Source: Acidobacteriota bacterium
GTDB taxonomy: Bacteria > Acidobacteriota > Vicinamibacteria > Vicinamibacterales > UBA823
NCBI GenBank assembly: GCA_002730525.1
Contig: PCAK01000003.1
Coordinates: 1-46,083, forward strand
Direction of reading: 5' to 3'
Length of the DNA stretch: 46,083 nucleotides
Position 1 is the stretch's first letter; each line of letters starts with the position of its first letter. The notes under the pieces are model-generated. The model saw only the letters and a program-made list of their open reading frames with translations. It ran no database searches and was not told where the DNA came from. Made by a program: the position numbers and the translations under genes. Positions 44,428-46,083 of this stretch are shown here, one piece after another.

Positions 44428-45963
44428 CTATTGAGCCTCGGGGACTCTCAAATCTGACTTCAGGCGTCCGAGTTCGGCGAGCAACGCGTCGTGTGTCTCC
44501 GAGTAGGCCTCGTCGCCGTAGACCGACCGCATCTCGTTCGGGTCGGTCACGAGATCGAACAGCTCCCACTCGTCGGTTTCATAGTAGTGGATGAGTTTGT
44601 GGCGTTCGGTCCGCACCCCTTCGTGCGGCGCAACGTTGTGCACGCCCTGCTCGTAGTAGTGATAGTAGAACGTCGTTCGCCAGTCGTCCGGCGTCTCGCC
44701 GCCGAGGATCGGCACCAGGCTCTCGCCCTGCATGTCGTCGGGCACGTCGACGCCCGCCGCATCGAGAAATGTCTCGGCGAAGTCGAGGTTCGACACCATG
44801 TCGCTGTTGACCGAACCCTCTTCGACGACGCCGGGCCAGCGGACCAGCAGCGGTGTCTTCAGCGATTCCTCGTACATCCAGCGCTTGTCGAACCAGCCGT
44901 GCTCGCCGAGGTAGAAACCCTGGTCTGAGGCGTAGACGACGATCGTGTTCTCGGCCAGACCGGTCGCGTCGAGGTAGCGGAGGATCCGGCCGACGTTGTC
45001 GTCGACCGACGCGATCGTCCGGAGGTAGTCCTTGATGTAGCGCTGGTATTTCCAGCGGACGAGGTTGCGCCCCTTGAGGCCAGCGGCCAGAAACGCGGCA
45101 TTCTTCGGTTCGTAGGCGGCGTCCCAGACGCGGCGCTGGCCTTCGTCAAGCCGGCCGTAGCCTTCGAGCCAGAGCCGCATCCCCGGGGCGTCCTCGGGCG
45201 TCCCGGGCGGCGGCTTCAGCTTCATGTCGTGCCCGTCGATCATGTGCCGTCCGATCTCCATCTCCTGCAACCGCGCCGGGCTCGCGCGGTTCGCGTAGTC
45301 GTCGAACAACGTTTCGGGTTCCGGGATGTCGACGCCGTCGTACAAGGTCAGTTTCTCCGGGCCCGACATCCAGCCGCGGTGCGGTGCCTTGTGCTGCGTC
45401 ATCAGCAGGAACGGCCGGTCGGGGTCGCGGTCCTCGAGCCAGGCCAGGCTCAGGTCGGTGATGATGTCGGTGACGTAGCCGTGGTGCCGCTTCTGGCCGC
45501 CGGGGACCCGGAAGTCAGGGTTGTAGTACGACCCTTGTCCGGGCAGGACCTCCCAGTAGTCGAACCCGGACGGCTCGCTCTTCAGGTGCCACTTGCCGAC
45601 CATCGCCGTCTGGTAGCCGGCACCTTGCAGCAGTTTCGGGAACGTCTGCTGGCTGCCGTCGAAGACCTGGCGGTTGTCGAGCAGGCCGTTCACGTGGCTG
45701 TACTTGCCGGTCTGGATCACCGCCCGGCTCGGCGCGCAGATCGAATTGGTGACCAGCGCGTTCTCGAATCGCATCCCCTCGCGGGCGATCCGGTCGATGT
45801 TCGGTGTCTGGTTGATCCGCGATCCGTAGGCCGAGATCGCCTGGTAGGCGTGGTCGTCGCTGAAGATGAAGACGATGTTCGGCCGGCCGGTCTGCGCCAG
45901 GGCGGGCGCGGCCAGGGCCAGCAGGAGTAGGGTCGCCGCGAAGTGTTTGGGTCCCATAGCCAT
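44428..45963 (-). CDS. Secreted type I sulfatase
   Basis: This is an exported arylsulfatase-family enzyme of 511 residues that would cleave sulfate esters, probably on a glycan. The ATG at 45963 follows GGGAG with 5-base spacing, and the signal peptide ends AAPALAQ. The active-site motif [15 protein letters not shown] holds C76, the cysteine that must be converted to formylglycine. Calcium ligands are D36-D37 (FIFSDDHAY) and [14 protein letters not shown] (the Asp-Gln pair). [16 protein letters not shown] and THQHKAP-type segments ([11 protein letters not shown]) match the S1 sulfatase core, near N-acetylglucosamine-6-sulfatase-type groups. No formylglycine-generating enzyme gene is in the window. 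The C-terminal subdomain ([20 protein letters not shown]) is intact. Confidence 0.94.
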   Translation of the reverse strand: MAMGPKHFAATLLLLALAAPALAQTGRPNIVFIFSDDHAYQAISAYGSRINQTPNIDRIAREGMRFENALVTNSICAPSRAVIQTGKYSHVNGLLDNRQVFDGSQQTFPKLLQGAGYQTAMVGKWHLKSEPSGFDYWEVLPGQGSYYNPDFRVPGGQKRHHGYVTDIITDLSLAWLEDRDPDRPFLLMTQHKAPHRGWMSGPEKLTLYDGVDIPEPETLFDDYANRASPARLQEMEIGRHMIDGHDMKLKPPPGTPEDAPGMRLWLEGYGRLDEGQRRVWDAAYEPKNAAFLAAGLKGRNLVRWKYQRYIKDYLRTIASVDDNVGRILRYLDATGLAENTIVVYASDQGFYLGEHGWFDKRWMYEESLKTPLLVRWPGVVEEGSVNSDMVSNLDFAETFLDAAGVDVPDDMQGESLVPILGGETPDDWRTTFYYHYYEQGVHNVAPHEGVRTERHKLIHYYETDEWELFDLVTDPNEMRSVYGDEAYSETHDALLAELGRLKSDLRVPEAQ

Positions 45964-45989
45964 AAGGTCTCCCGAACGGAGTATATCTC

Positions 45990-46029
45990 TGTAGGGCAGG
46001 GCTTTGGCCCTTCCATGAGAGAGCCAGCC
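45990..46029 (+). repeat. Dispersed repeat, composite copy at right edge
   Basis: TGTAGGGCAGGGCTT (45990-46004) equals the reverse complement of 31303-31317, and ATGAGAGAGCCAGCC (46015-46029) equals the reverse complement of 63-77. The two halves of the repeat family are therefore joined here by a short GGCCC hairpin. It lies upstream of the sulfatase gene. Bases 46030-46083 show nothing recognisable. Confidence 0.8.
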
Positions 46030-46083
46030 GGTGTCAAGGCCGCCGGTCGGTCAGGGGGCACACGCTTCCATCCGCACTCTCGA

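Noticed and set aside
1-46083. tRNA, rRNA, riboswitch or CRISPR array
   Set aside because: No cloverleaf, rRNA signature, conserved riboswitch core or repeat-spacer array was recognised on either strand by eye.

Overview
The window is GC-rich, gene-dense chromosomal DNA. Its gene content suggests an Acidobacteriota bacterium, probably of the Vicinamibacteria lineage. The reasons are MacB-like ADOP permeases paired with PadR regulators, a Ser/Thr kinase with a beta-propeller tail, many secreted S9, M14 and M28 peptidases, a sortilin/BNR propeller protein, DUF5916 and DUF4159 proteins, and a carboxypeptidase-regulatory-domain TonB receptor. The assignment is inferred from gene families, as no rRNA or other taxonomic marker is present.

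Layout. 1-7757 (+): a dispersed repeat, an aminotransferase and an AddB/AddA-type helicase-nuclease pair. 7806-23347 (-): a Nudix hydrolase, a PafA-like phosphatase, a PadR regulator with a nested-dyad operator, a truncated ADOP remnant, then a tightly packed run of exported proteins (M14 peptidase, M28 peptidase, Tat-exported alanine racemase, S9 peptidase fused to FG-GAP repeats, sortilin-like propeller) and a small membrane/LytTR-tail protein. 23597-28130 (+): DUF5916 outer-membrane protein, FAH-family lipoprotein, terminator and DUF4159 protein. 28140-28649: a 510-bp element with 30-bp inverted repeats enclosing an IS110 transposase fragment. 28656-34051 (-): TonB-dependent receptor and membrane Ser/Thr kinase. 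34263-37989 (+): three overlapping genes (LVIVD propeller, secreted orphan, methionine-rich multicopper oxidase). 38104-43676: GT2-methyltransferase fusion coupled to a macrodomain protein, an ADOP with an in-frame internal deletion, a YjiH-type membrane protein, a broken ADOP and its PadR. 43777-45963 (-): secreted orphan and sulfatase, followed by another repeat copy at the right edge.

How the genes work together. Most products carry signal peptides, so the region looks like a cell-envelope degradative and sensing island: peptide breakdown, sulfate-ester hydrolysis, phosphate-ester hydrolysis, TonB uptake and copper oxidase activity. Three independently damaged ADOP permeases, two of them beside intact PadR regulators, show strong erosion of that family. 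No tRNA, rRNA, CRISPR array or complete transposon was seen.
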